This document shows positions 7,836 through 15,199 of a stretch of 18,347 nucleotides of DNA, piece by piece. The first letter of the stretch is position 1. Each line of letters starts with the position of its first letter. The stretch lies in the NCBI GenBank assembly GCA_022704645.1, contig JAKJGA010000018.1, positions 1 to 18,347 of the forward strand, in the 5' to 3' direction. The stretch is from Spirochaetota bacterium (GTDB lineage Bacteria > Spirochaetota > UBA4802 > JAFGJZ01). The notes under the pieces were generated by a model. That model worked only from the letters and a program-made list of their open reading frames with translations, did not search any database and was not told the DNA's origin. Made by a program: the position numbers and the translations under genes.

Positions 7836-9455
7836 ATGCTTGAGAAAAATTTCAAATTTCCTCGAGAAAATATAATTACTATTTACAACGAAGAAGCAAC
7901 AAGAGATAAAATATTATCAATATTTTGTACATTTAAAAATAGAACTGAAGAAAATGATAGATTTTTCTTTTTTTATGCTGGTCATGGCTATACAGAAACT
8001 GGACATAGGGGGGAAATAGGCTTTTTAGTGCCTCATGAAGGAAATGTTGAAGACTTATCAACATTGGTAAGATGGAGTATTCTTACTCAGAATGCAGAAT
8101 TATTGCCTGCTAAACATGTTCTATATATTATGGATGCCTGCTATGGAGGACTTGCTATAACACGTAATCTTCGACCGGGTTCATTGCGCTTTTTAAATGA
8201 TATGATACAAAGATTCTCAAGACAGGTTCTTACAGCGGGGAAAGCAGATGAAGTCGTTTCTGATAGTGGAGGACCTATAGCAAATCATTCAGTTTTTACA
8301 GGTCATCTAATACAAGCGCTCGAATCAAAAGCATATTCAAGTGATGGTATTTTAACCGCAAATGGCGTAATGGCATATGTCTATGAAAAGGTGTCTAAAG
8401 ATTATATTTCAAATCAAACACCACATTATGGCTTTTTAGAAGGAGATGGAGATTTTATATTTGATGGGCCAAATATTTTAAATAATCAAACAGTTGTGGA
8501 AATTGAAAAAGATGTATTATATGAAATACCAGCAATTTCAACTGATAATAATATAACTGATAATCGAAATATTGTTGATATAGTAAAAGAATATCTTTCA
8601 GAAAAAAAATATTCAATTAAGTTACATGATTTAATAACAGAAAAGTTAAGAGAAGCACATTCATTATTTTCAGGTGATAATTTTGATTACAACAATCGAG
8701 AGACTAAAAAAGAGATATTTGTTGAAAGAATTAAATATTATGAGTCAATTATTAATGATATTAAACAATTGACATCATGTCTTTCTTATTGGGGGACAAC
8801 CGAGAGTATTGCTTTAGTAACAAAGATATTTTCAAGAATTACAGATCACTTATTACCTTTAGGAGGAGTAACCCTGTGGCTTGATTTGAGATGGTATCCT
8901 TCATTGTTAACATTTTATTCAGCTGGAATTTCTGCGATTGCTGCAAATAAATATGATTATTTATATTCAATTATGTATAATAATATCATTTCAACAAAGC
9001 CAATTAATGGTAAAAATCCATATGTATTAGCTTTGTATTATGAAATTAATGATTCAATAAGTGCATTTAAACTGATTCCTGGATATGAGAAGAATTTTGT
9101 ACCAATGAGTGAATATTTATACAAAACATTGCAGTCGTCATTGGATGACCACTTTTATCTTGGGAAAGATTACGATAATTATTTTGATTACTTTGAAATA
9201 TTTTTTGCTTTGGTCTTTGCTGATATACTATATAAAGAAGATGATTACTTTTTTGCACACGTTGGAAGATTCACTTGGAAATATAAACGTTCATTTGGTG
9301 GTAATAACAATTTACAAAACATGATATCAGAAGCTGAAAAACAAAAAAATAATTGGGAGCCACTAAAGTATGGTTTTTTTAATGGCAGCTATGATAGATT
9401 TAAAATAGTAAGTGACAAATATATTTCTTGGATTTCTTCATTTGCGTGGCATTAA
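7836..9455 (+). CDS. Caspase-like (peptidase C14) protein with unrecognised C-terminal region, separated from its first 40 codons by a stop
   Basis: This is a cysteine peptidase of the caspase/metacaspase clan. Residues 44-66 carry the catalytic His (FFFYAGHGYTE, His50) and residues 95-106 the catalytic Cys (HVLYIMDACYGG, Cys102). RQVLTAGKADE and NHSVFTGHLIQAL complete the domain to about residue 210. Residues ~240-539 are largely helical, rich in Tyr, Asp and Asn, with a stretch PSLLTFYSAGISAIAANKYDYLYSI near 350; I cannot assign this part to a named family. Bacterial caspases with an extra C-terminal domain are often regulated effectors, including in anti-phage systems, so an effector role is possible but inferred. 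The ATG directly follows the TAA of the upstream 40 codons, lacks a Shine-Dalgarno sequence, and could be reached only by reinitiation or readthrough. Without the first beta strand the fold would be incomplete. Base composition is far more AT-rich than gltBD, suggesting acquisition. Confidence 0.8.
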   Translation: MLEKNFKFPRENIITIYNEEATRDKILSIFCTFKNRTEENDRFFFFYAGHGYTETGHRGEIGFLVPHEGNVEDLSTLVRWSILTQNAELLPAKHVLYIMDACYGGLAITRNLRPGSLRFLNDMIQRFSRQVLTAGKADEVVSDSGGPIANHSVFTGHLIQALESKAYSSDGILTANGVMAYVYEKVSKDYISNQTPHYGFLEGDGDFIFDGPNILNNQTVVEIEKDVLYEIPAISTDNNITDNRNIVDIVKEYLSEKKYSIKLHDLITEKLREAHSLFSGDNFDYNNRETKKEIFVERIKYYESIINDIKQLTSCLSYWGTTESIALVTKIFSRITDHLLPLGGVTLWLDLRWYPSLLTFYSAGISAIAANKYDYLYSIMYNNIISTKPINGKNPYVLALYYEINDSISAFKLIPGYEKNFVPMSEYLYKTLQSSLDDHFYLGKDYDNYFDYFEIFFALVFADILYKEDDYFFAHVGRFTWKYKRSFGGNNNLQNMISEAEKQKNNWEPLKYGFFNGSYDRFKIVSDKYISWISSFAWH

Positions 9456-9473
9456 AATATTATTTCTGATAAT

Positions 9474-9494
9474 TAACTCGGCACTGCATATAAC
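9474..9494 (+). repeat. Right arm of the 21-bp inverted repeat flanking the caspase gene
   Basis: This is the inverted copy (20/21) of 7643-7663, starting 18 bases after the caspase stop. It reads TAACTCGGC...GCATATAAC and runs directly into a G+C-rich structured segment (9495-9560, with CAGCG/CGCTG and a GGAACA/TGTTCC hairpin at 9552-9565). The arrangement, gene followed by RYYYAAC-like core followed by a structured tail, is attC-like. A clear matching GTT-type core further downstream is not visible, so integron membership is unproven. Confidence 0.65.
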
Positions 9495-9632
9495 AGCGGC
9501 TACAACGCTGCGTTCCGCCCTTCGCTCACGCTCCGCTCCGTGCTCGATCTCCGGAACATTTGTTCCTGTTGGTCGTCAATTTCTGGTATGCTGTAATATT
9601 ATGTAAAATGCTCTAAATCAAAGGAGAACAAT

Positions 9633-10097
9633 ATGAGAATTAAATATATGCAATTGCTAAAACACGATTTTTTGACATTCATATATGTCATATTTCCGGT
9701 TGTATCTGTTTTGATGTCAGTATTTCTTGTAGTATTTGGATTCTTGCCAAGCAGACGGGGACATGAATATATTGATGCTGACGCACTGCCGGTATTTATT
9801 GGATTATCTATAGCAGTATTAATGGTTTTTCTGCCACTTTTAATACTGAGAATTAGGAGATTTAAGAGTATCTTGCGAAATGGGATAAAAATAAAAGGAA
9901 AAATTGTAAATATCTATTTTCATAAAGATAGAGGAAAAATTACATTCCAATATAGAATTAACAATGAGAATATTATAAAGTCAATGATGATCATGAAATC
10001 TAAAGTTACTGAATCTATCATGATAAATGATGAAGTAGATGTATATGTTGATAAAAGCAGTAAAATGAAAGCTCTGATTGTAAAATTGTATACATAG
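9633..10097 (+). CDS. DUF3592-like membrane protein
   Basis: A 154-residue protein with two membrane segments (about 14-37 and 51-72), followed by a small beta-rich cytoplasmic or periplasmic domain. The domain reads GIKIKGKIVNI, KITFQYRINNENI, NDEVDVYVDKSSKMKALIV, the spacing seen in DUF3592 proteins, where a GxVxVYVDPxxP-like strand closes the domain. Here the Pro is replaced. The function of the family is not known. AAGGAG at 9621-9626, six bases before the ATG, supports the start. The stop is TAG. The gene stands alone: the next start is 231 bp away and the upstream gap holds the caspase inverted repeat. That 231-bp gap (10098-10328) shows no gene or clear promoter. Confidence 0.6.
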   Translation: MRIKYMQLLKHDFLTFIYVIFPVVSVLMSVFLVVFGFLPSRRGHEYIDADALPVFIGLSIAVLMVFLPLLILRIRRFKSILRNGIKIKGKIVNIYFHKDRGKITFQYRINNENIIKSMMIMKSKVTESIMINDEVDVYVDKSSKMKALIVKLYT

Positions 10098-10328
10098 AAA
10101 TTAAGATTTGCAAATGGTATGTAGCTTTTAATTAACGCCCTGTTTTGTAATGATTGCGTTTAGGGTGGTATGAGAAATATTTAACATATGATTGCTGAAG
10201 AAGAATTTATTGCTAGTAAAGAGGTGATTTATTCTTCAAAATATAATTAACCGAAATTTGCAGATCCATCCTGTTCTCATGTCATCGTTCACAGTCTTAG
10301 GTTTACTACATTATTATTAGGAGATTTT

Positions 10329-11153
10329 ATGAATAAAATATTTCTACTTTTGTCAATGTCTCTCTCGCTTTTTGGTTATAGTTTTTCTCAATCAATAAGT
10401 GAGTATCAAGGTGAAATTAGATACGTTTTTGTTGATGTCGCCAGAGTTCGAGTTAAACCTCAAATTGATTCAAAAATTCAGGATGCCTTACCCGTCGGTC
10501 ACAAAATTATTATCGTTGAGAAAACGGATGAAAGTTATAAGTTAAACGGGTTTAATGATTATTGGTATAAAGTCAAATACGAACAAAACAATCAATTAAA
10601 ACAAGGGTATATTTGGGGAGGTTTATTATCTCAAAAAAGTGAGAATTATAATAATAATTTATTAATATTAGGTATATTCAGTTTTAAGGAAAACGAAGGA
10701 TTTATATCTGGTGTTAAATTAATTTCGAAACAAAAGGTTATTTCAAATGTGTCATTCGTTATTAATTATTTCGCCAAACCTTCAGAAATTCCAAACTTGA
10801 AAATGAGTCTTTTTGATAATTTGGGCTATAAATCAATTCAAAATGTTATCAAGGTGTCTCTGAGTTCAGAAATATTATCAATGTCTTCTTACGAGAATAA
10901 CAATAGAAATATTATAATTATAAATAATAATCAGTTATCCTTAATGGCTGTAGAAAATTTTAGCGGTGAAGGCGGTCTCGGTTCAAGTTATGAAAGATAT
11001 ATTTTTCCAAAAGAAAAAGGCGGAGTGGAAAACTTTATTATTTATCGCAATATAATTAAAAAATTTAGTGAAGAAAAAAATAAAGATATCACGATAAAAA
11101 ATGAAACTATCAGATATGTTTTGGAGAATAATACATTAGTTAAAAGAAAATGA
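10329..11153 (+). CDS. Secreted SH3-domain protein of unknown function
   Basis: A 274-residue protein with a signal peptide (residues 1-20, MNKIFLLLS... ending GYSFSQS). A bacterial SH3 domain follows at about 32-102: ARVRVKPQIDSKIQDALPVG, then a WYKVKY strand and QGYIWGGLL, the usual closing strand. Such domains commonly bind cell wall peptides. The remaining ~170 residues (LILGIFSFKENEGFISGVKL and later GEGGLGSSYERYIFP) match no family I recognise. AGGAG at 10319-10323, five bases before the ATG, supports the start. The protein probably acts in the periplasm or at the cell surface. It appears to be a single-gene unit, ending just before the left end of the inverted-repeat element at 11160. 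Confidence 0.65.
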   Translation: MNKIFLLLSMSLSLFGYSFSQSISEYQGEIRYVFVDVARVRVKPQIDSKIQDALPVGHKIIIVEKTDESYKLNGFNDYWYKVKYEQNNQLKQGYIWGGLLSQKSENYNNNLLILGIFSFKENEGFISGVKLISKQKVISNVSFVINYFAKPSEIPNLKMSLFDNLGYKSIQNVIKVSLSSEILSMSSYENNNRNIIIINNNQLSLMAVENFSGEGGLGSSYERYIFPKEKGGVENFIIYRNIIKKFSEEKNKDITIKNETIRYVLENNTLVKRK

Positions 11154-11159
11154 TACTAT

Positions 11160-11482
11160 CTGTACAATGATGCTATTTACCTGACACATTTCTCCAAAAA
11201 TAACCGGCTGAATTATTCGCCGTCATCAGTTTTAATTCAGTCAGCATAAAACTTTCGTCGTGAATGGTTCATAATTATGCAAACTTTGTTAACATTTTAC
11301 AGTTCTCCGACAAGTTTTATTAAATTATGGTTTCTTCTTACAGCTTTGGTTTGTACATTGGTGTTGGTGGTCATGGTTTTCTCTCCTTAACATAGGTTGT
11401 AGTAAAATCATTTAAAATCTCAAAAAAATTATGACTACATCTATTTTGAGTGGACTGTCAGGTGAATACTGTCATAATACAG
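11160..11482. mobile_element. Short element with terminal inverted repeats (IS remnant or MITE-like)
   Basis: TATTTACCTGACA at 11174-11186 and TGTCAGGTGAATA at 11456-11468 are inverted copies with 12 of 13 matches. Similarity continues outward in patches to CTGTA at 11160 and TACAG at 11482 (pattern TCAT..TACAG). The ~320-bp unit carries no transposase, only a 25-codon minus-strand frame with a strong ribosome binding site, so it may be a deleted insertion sequence or a non-autonomous element. No family can be named and no target duplication is obvious. It fills the 404-bp gap between the SH3 gene and the next membrane protein. Confidence 0.5.
11297..11374 (-). CDS. Tiny ORF (25 aa) inside the inverted-repeat element
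   Basis: The minus strand encodes a 25-residue peptide starting MTTNTNVQTKAVRRNHNLIK and ending in TAA. Its start has a very good Shine-Dalgarno sequence (AAGGAG, eight bases upstream, complement of 11384-11389). The strong start but early stop would fit the first codons of a decayed transposase, or a genuine small basic peptide. No homology is recognised, and the sequence beyond the stop is closed in all frames within a few codons. Confidence 0.3.
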   Translation of the reverse strand: MTTNTNVQTKAVRRNHNLIKLVGEL

Positions 11483-11557
11483 TAAATGCATTGAGACTTT
11501 TAAAATGTCTTAGTAATGAAAAAACCTTTTTTTAGATTATAATTTAGAGAGGAATAA

Positions 11558-12115
11558 ATGTATAAAATTAGTGGTATCTCATTTATTGTTCATTTTGTGC
11601 TTAGTTTGATTTTAGGAATAATTTTAATTGTAAACAAGACTAATTCTGAAAATATGTTAAGAGGCATATCTTTAATAAATATAATATTATTTCTGATGGT
11701 TGTTGCTGCAATTATAATGTTCTTGGGACTTGTGAAATTTTCAAGATTCAGCAAAAGAAAAACTTTTATATTTTCAACTATTTTATTCATGCTTATTACC
11801 GTCTTTCAGAAACTGTATTATCTATTTTATATAAACTATTATGAGACTTTGAGTGTTAGGTTCATTCTTGAAATAAATTTTATCGGCGCAATATTTTGCT
11901 TATTTTTTTCAATAATGTTATTAAAAACAAATAAAGTATTATCAAGGAATTTTATAAAAGTAGCCGCTATAATCGGAATTATCGCTAGCGCTTTGAATCT
12001 AACTTTTATTTTTGCTATCATCGGTACTATGCTTTTAGGTGTGTTTTATATTTTATTGGGTGTTATGCTTCTTGAATTGGATATTAACAAAACAAATAAT
12101 TCTGAAATGAATTAA
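11558..12115 (+). CDS. Polytopic membrane protein of unknown function
   Basis: A 185-residue, very hydrophobic protein with about six membrane segments (roughly 5-24, 36-60, 70-88, 104-122, 135-153 and 155-173), separated by short loops such as KFSRFSKRKT and KTNKVLSRN. The Lys/Arg-rich loops suggest both ends are cytoplasmic. No conserved motif that would reveal a transporter or enzyme family is visible. AGAGG at 11548-11552, five bases before the ATG, supports the start. It uses the same AT-rich codon choice as its neighbours. The gene is a single unit: a 404-bp gap with a possible mobile element lies before it and a 307-bp leader region after it. Confidence 0.6.
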   Translation: MYKISGISFIVHFVLSLILGIILIVNKTNSENMLRGISLINIILFLMVVAAIIMFLGLVKFSRFSKRKTFIFSTILFMLITVFQKLYYLFYINYYETLSVRFILEINFIGAIFCLFFSIMLLKTNKVLSRNFIKVAAIIGIIASALNLTFIFAIIGTMLLGVFYILLGVMLLELDINKTNNSEMN

Positions 12116-12282
12116 TGTGTTCGTCTAACAGGTCTATTTAATTATTGTTATAAAATAATATTTTACTTGAAAGCCGTGACGGTAATGTTGCGATCTGCCC
12201 TCGAAAGATGAATCTGTTTAAACTATAAAAGAAGCATTTTGTTTTCGCAGGATTATACTTACGCTTTTTTTGTAAATGATAC

Positions 12283-12378
12283 GGGCGTCCTTTTGTCCTA
12301 GGTCTTTGCCATGCGTCTTCAAGCTTATAATGATTTTCTGTTGACTTTCCGTGTGATTGTTTAAAATAATTTTCTGAA
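12283..12378 (+). repeat. Leader repeat, copy A (upstream of the DUF4424/NADase gene)
   Basis: This block of about 95 bp is roughly three quarters identical to 14411-14508. Shared words include GTCC, GGTCTT, GCGTCTTCA, TGTTGACTT, TAAAATA and TTTTCT, in the same order and orientation. It ends about 45 bases before the downstream start codon. TTGACT (12341-12346) and TAAAAT (12362-12367) inside it resemble promoter boxes, but the spacing is only 15 here and 19 in copy B, so the promoter role is uncertain. The rest of the 307-bp gap 12116-12422 shows nothing else. Confidence 0.6.
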
Positions 12379-12422
12379 TGTTTTGAGTAATATTACTATC
12401 TTTTTTCAAAGTGTGAGGGAAT

Positions 12423-13733
12423 ATGAGAATTATAATATTTTTAGCATTTCTTGTTAGTGTTAGTGCATTATATTCGGACTTTGGTCCAATTGTTCCCATT
12501 TCCGGCGGTAATGTGAAAATGATTAAAAATGACGATGTTCAGATGTCAGATGAAATTATCATTTTTCATTTATACCGCGATCATTATACAGTCGAAGTTA
12601 ATTATACCTTTGTCAATGAAGGAAAATCACAGGAAGTAATAATGGGCTTTCCTAACTCCGAAGGAAGATGGAATACTCAGTCTATAATGAATTTTAAAGC
12701 GTATGAAAATGATAAGGAATTAGTTGTTTTTAGGAAAAATGATTCTGAAAAAAAGGTAGATAAAGAGAATATGGAAGAGCAAAAATACTATGAATGCTCA
12801 AAAATATTTTTTAAAGAAGGTGAAAAGAAAGCGATAAAAAATACTTACGAACAGGTGTATGAAGCTGACTATGATTCAACATATATGGCGGTAAATTATA
12901 TTCTCAAAACCGGCAGTTATTGGAAAAACAATATAAAATCAATTAAAGTATTTGCATATTTCGAAAATATAACACCGGAAGATTTGCAGAAAAGATTTAT
13001 TTATTTTACCGGTGATTCATTGAAAAGCGGAGGTGAAGTTGCATATAATTTTGAAATTACACCGAATAAGTATAAATTTGATAATAATATTTTATCGATG
13101 AATTTAACTGATGTTGAACCGGATTTTGACATAAGAATATCATTTTCGGCTCTTTTTTATCATAATGCAGAAGCTTCATCTGAATTAAAAAGTAAGAATG
13201 AACAATATGCTGCAAAAAATGTTATTGATAACAATCTGTCAACTGCATGGGTCGAGGGGGTTAGCGGATCAGGAATCAATGAAAATATCAAAATAGATTT
13301 TGCGCCTTACACTGCTGGTGGCAAAATTGAAGGTTCGACTCTTATAAATAAGATCGGTATAATTAATGGCTATTCAAAAGATAAAGATACATTTAAATCA
13401 AATAATCGAGTTAAGAAAATAAGAATTTCGTATTACTCCAGTTTAGGTCTTGAAGAAGATAAGACTCGTGAATTGCTTGAAAATGATAAAATTCTCGGCA
13501 GTTCGGGAATTCAAAGCAATAATAATCATGATCCGCGTCTGAATGAAGTAATTCTCGGTGATTACTTATTAGAAGACAAAATGGAAATGCAATATATTCA
13601 ACTCAATGAGCCTTTGTTGGCTTCATATATTAAGATAACAATTCTCGATGTATATAAAGGTGACAAGTTTGATGATACATGTATTTCTGAGGTGAAAGTA
13701 ATAACTGAGAAAAAAAATAATAAATTAAAATGA
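12423..13733 (+). CDS. Secreted DUF4424-like / NADase-type glycan-binding domain protein
   Basis: A 436-residue exported protein. Residues 1-16 form a signal peptide (MRIIIFLAFLVSVSALYS). Residues ~25-240 resemble DUF4424: VKMIKNDDVQMSDEIIIFHL, then YTVEVNYTFVNEG, and the characteristic MGFPNSEG at 74-81. From about 250 the protein changes to a discoidin-like module of the NADase-type glycan-binding kind (ASSELKSKNEQYAAKNVIDN, TAWVEGVSGSGI, INKIGIINGYSKDKDTF, RVKKIRISY), named after streptococcal NAD glycohydrolase, where it binds sugars. No catalytic NADase part is present, so a surface carbohydrate-binding or envelope role is the best inference. GAGGG at 12415-12419 lies a short three bases before the ATG. 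The gene stands alone, preceded by the leader repeat and followed by a terminator. Confidence 0.7.
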   Translation: MRIIIFLAFLVSVSALYSDFGPIVPISGGNVKMIKNDDVQMSDEIIIFHLYRDHYTVEVNYTFVNEGKSQEVIMGFPNSEGRWNTQSIMNFKAYENDKELVVFRKNDSEKKVDKENMEEQKYYECSKIFFKEGEKKAIKNTYEQVYEADYDSTYMAVNYILKTGSYWKNNIKSIKVFAYFENITPEDLQKRFIYFTGDSLKSGGEVAYNFEITPNKYKFDNNILSMNLTDVEPDFDIRISFSALFYHNAEASSELKSKNEQYAAKNVIDNNLSTAWVEGVSGSGINENIKIDFAPYTAGGKIEGSTLINKIGIINGYSKDKDTFKSNNRVKKIRISYYSSLGLEEDKTRELLENDKILGSSGIQSNNNHDPRLNEVILGDYLLEDKMEMQYIQLNEPLLASYIKITILDVYKGDKFDDTCISEVKVITEKKNNKLK

Positions 13734-13827
13734 GATGAGTCTTTTCCGCCTTTGATAATCTCCGCATCTTTCGGGCAGACTTTCTATAGTATTAACTTAA
13801 TAATTATGCTGCATGAATTCTTCAATG

Positions 13828-13850
13828 AGCCGCCTTGTGCGGCTTTCTTT
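13828..13850 (+). terminator. Rho-independent terminator after the DUF4424/NADase gene
   Basis: AGCCGC (13828-13833) and GCGGCT (13839-13844) enclose a five-base loop, followed by TTCTTT. It lies about 95 bases after the stop at 13733. A second, purely palindromic hairpin follows at 13893-13922. Confidence 0.65.
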
Positions 13851-13892
13851 GTTTTCGGTCGCAGGTTTTCTTTTTCGACATCCTTCATTTAT

Positions 13893-13922
13893 TCTCCGAT
13901 AAGAAAATTTGGTTATCGGAGA
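13893..13922. repeat. 10-bp inverted repeat
   Basis: TCTCCGATAA (13893-13902) and TTATCGGAGA (13913-13922) form a perfect 10-bp stem around a 10-base loop, with no T tract. It lies in the 864-bp stretch 13734-14597, which holds no supportable gene. That stretch contains a terminator, this hairpin, hairpin cluster 2 (14075-14259) and leader repeat copy B (14411-14508). Confidence 0.55.
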
Positions 13923-14074
13923 GACCTTTTGGATTGTCAGAGAACCAATTCGGATTATATAAGAGACGATTCAGAATGTTTGTCATCTGAATTCGATTTT
14001 ATAAAATGATAAGCCGACTTTCAGCGATTCGAAGTAAACGGAAAGAAATAAATGAGAGAATTAACCATTAAAAC

Positions 14075-14259
14075 GTCCGACGAAGTCGGACACAACTCGG
14101 GCGACCGCAGCATTCGGCAAAGCCGGTGCGAGGAATTCGCCCGACAAGAGCCAGGAGTGGGATCTCAAAGGGATGAGGAGCGGCGACTGAGCTCCTCGTC
14201 CCTTTGAATATTATTGCATGATCCATGCAGACAAAGAATTCATAAGGCGAAGCCTTATG
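14075..14259. repeat. Hairpin cluster 2, inverted relative to cluster 1
   Basis: Hairpins here repeat those of 6966-7502 in opposite orientation: GTCCGAC-GAA-GTCGGAC (14075-14091), TGCATG-ATC-CATGCA (14215-14229) and CATAAGGC-GAA-GCCTTATG (14241-14259). GAA loops replace TTC because the strand is reversed. The 31 bases at 14200-14230 are the reverse complement of 7042-7071 apart from one indel and one substitution. Additional structures are a 16-bp stem with one T-G pair (14166-14181 with 14191-14206) and TCGGGCGA/TCGCCCGA (14097-14144) enclosing CGGC-AAA-GCCG. The open frames through it have no ribosome binding site and are rejected as genes. Confidence 0.75.
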
Positions 14260-14410
14260 TTGTATTTTGACACTCGAAACAAACGATGCGAAACGCCCTT
14301 TAAAGCATGTCCTGCTTAAGGATAAACCTTTATCAAAGGAGAGAGGCTGGGAGAGAGGATTCGAGAGAGTCAAATTATTTTGTAAATAGGCTTTTCCCCA
14401 TAAAAGATTC

Positions 14411-14508
14411 AGGCATCCTTTCGTCCCCGGTCTTCACCCGGCGTCTTCAGGTTTTAAATGTTTTCATGTTGACTTGGCATGTGTTTGACCGTCTAAAATA
14501 CTTTTCTA
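14411..14508 (+). repeat. Leader repeat, copy B (upstream of the GRAM gene)
   Basis: This is the second copy of the block at 12283-12378, in the same orientation, with AGGCATCC, GTCCCCGGTCTT, GCGTCTTCAGG, TGTTGACTT and TAAAATA. It lies about 90 bases before the start codon of the GRAM gene. CCGG-TCTTCAC-CCGG within it could form a small hairpin that is not well kept in copy A. Confidence 0.6.
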
Positions 14509-14597
14509 AGAGTAAGGCAATTTGTCTGGAAGGCTGTGCGATCCGCGCAATTTTTTGGTGTATAGCTTTAAGATAATAAAATTTAGAGGTTTGAAAA

Positions 14598-15092
14598 ATG
14601 AGGGATTTGTTAAAAACATTAATTAAAGCAGGTATACCTTTCGGCTGCGTTATGGGTCTTCTCTTCGGAATAATAGGCGGATTGTTAATAGGAGTGATCA
14701 GCGGAATTATTAGCGGATTATTTTTCGGTCTGATTCTGGGTGCGTTTATGGAATGGCAGAAGAAAAAGTTTAACAAGCAGGGTCTTGAAATTACCGGCGG
14801 AAAACCGATTGTTTATAGCGGGGGAGCAAACCATTTTCAGGGGAGTGAAGGTGTCGGCGGATGGATGTTTCTGACAGATGATGAACTTATTTTCAAGTCG
14901 CATTCATTTAATTTTCAGAATCATAAGACTGTTATTTTACTTTCGCAGATAGATAAAGTTGTCGGAAGAAAATCTCTCGGTATCATTCCTAACGGACTGC
15001 TGATAGTTCAAAAAAACGGTCAGTCTGATAAATTTGTAGTAAATAACAGAAAGAACTGGCTTGAAAAAATCAGGGAATTACAGTCGAAATAG
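14598..15092 (+). CDS. GRAM-domain membrane protein
   Basis: A 164-residue protein. Residues 12-50 are a glycine-rich double membrane hairpin (FGIIGGLLIGVISGIISGLF, with many GxxxG-type spacings). Residues ~63-160 match the GRAM (PH-like) fold: GGWMFLTDDELIFKSHSF, then VILLSQIDKVVGRKSLGIIPNGLLIV, KFVVNNRKNWLEKI. GRAM domains are lipid or membrane binding modules in eukaryotes; in bacteria the role is unknown, so only inner-membrane association can be stated. AGAGG at 14585-14589, eight bases before the ATG, supports the start. The gene ends with two consecutive TAG codons. It forms a single unit behind leader repeat copy B, and its base composition is closer to that of the core genes than to the AT-rich block. 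Confidence 0.68.
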   Translation: MRDLLKTLIKAGIPFGCVMGLLFGIIGGLLIGVISGIISGLFFGLILGAFMEWQKKKFNKQGLEITGGKPIVYSGGANHFQGSEGVGGWMFLTDDELIFKSHSFNFQNHKTVILLSQIDKVVGRKSLGIIPNGLLIVQKNGQSDKFVVNNRKNWLEKIRELQSK

Positions 15093-15140
15093 TAGTTCAC
15101 TGAATTTTGTAAGCGTGTTGATTTGCATGTAATTCTGTGT

Positions 15141-15169
15141 TTGAATAATTGATCGACAATGAATATAAA
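15141..15169 (+). promoter_or_regulatory. Promoter of the VapB-like antitoxin gene
   Basis: TTGAAT (15141-15146), a 17-base spacer and TATAAA (15164-15169). The -10 overlaps the inverted repeat ATATAAAA-AGATTA-TTTTATAT (15163-15184), placed as expected for autoregulation by a ribbon-helix-helix antitoxin. Confidence 0.5.
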
Positions 15170-15184
15170 AAGATTATTTTATAT
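15163..15184. promoter_or_regulatory. Perfect 8-bp inverted repeat, likely antitoxin operator
   Basis: ATATAAAA (15163-15170) and TTTTATAT (15177-15184) flank six bases and overlap the proposed -10, just upstream of the Shine-Dalgarno sequence AAGGTG (15189-15194). The operator role is inferred from position, because antitoxins of this class repress their own promoter. Confidence 0.45.
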
Positions 15185-15199
15185 GCATAAGGTGATTGT

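Noticed and set aside
12218..12499. 93-codon minus-strand frame before and into the DUF4424 gene.
   Set aside because: It overlaps the signal peptide region of a supported gene and the non-coding leader repeat. The equivalent frame is not kept in the second copy of the repeat.
13752..14009. 85-codon plus-strand frame after the DUF4424 gene.
   Set aside because: It runs through a terminator and a perfect hairpin, lacks a ribosome binding site and has no recognisable protein features.
14068..14576. Open frames of about 90-100 codons over hairpin cluster 2 and leader repeat B.
   Set aside because: They have no Shine-Dalgarno sequence and no recognisable domain, and the region is explained by inverted repeats and a leader repeat shared with another gene.
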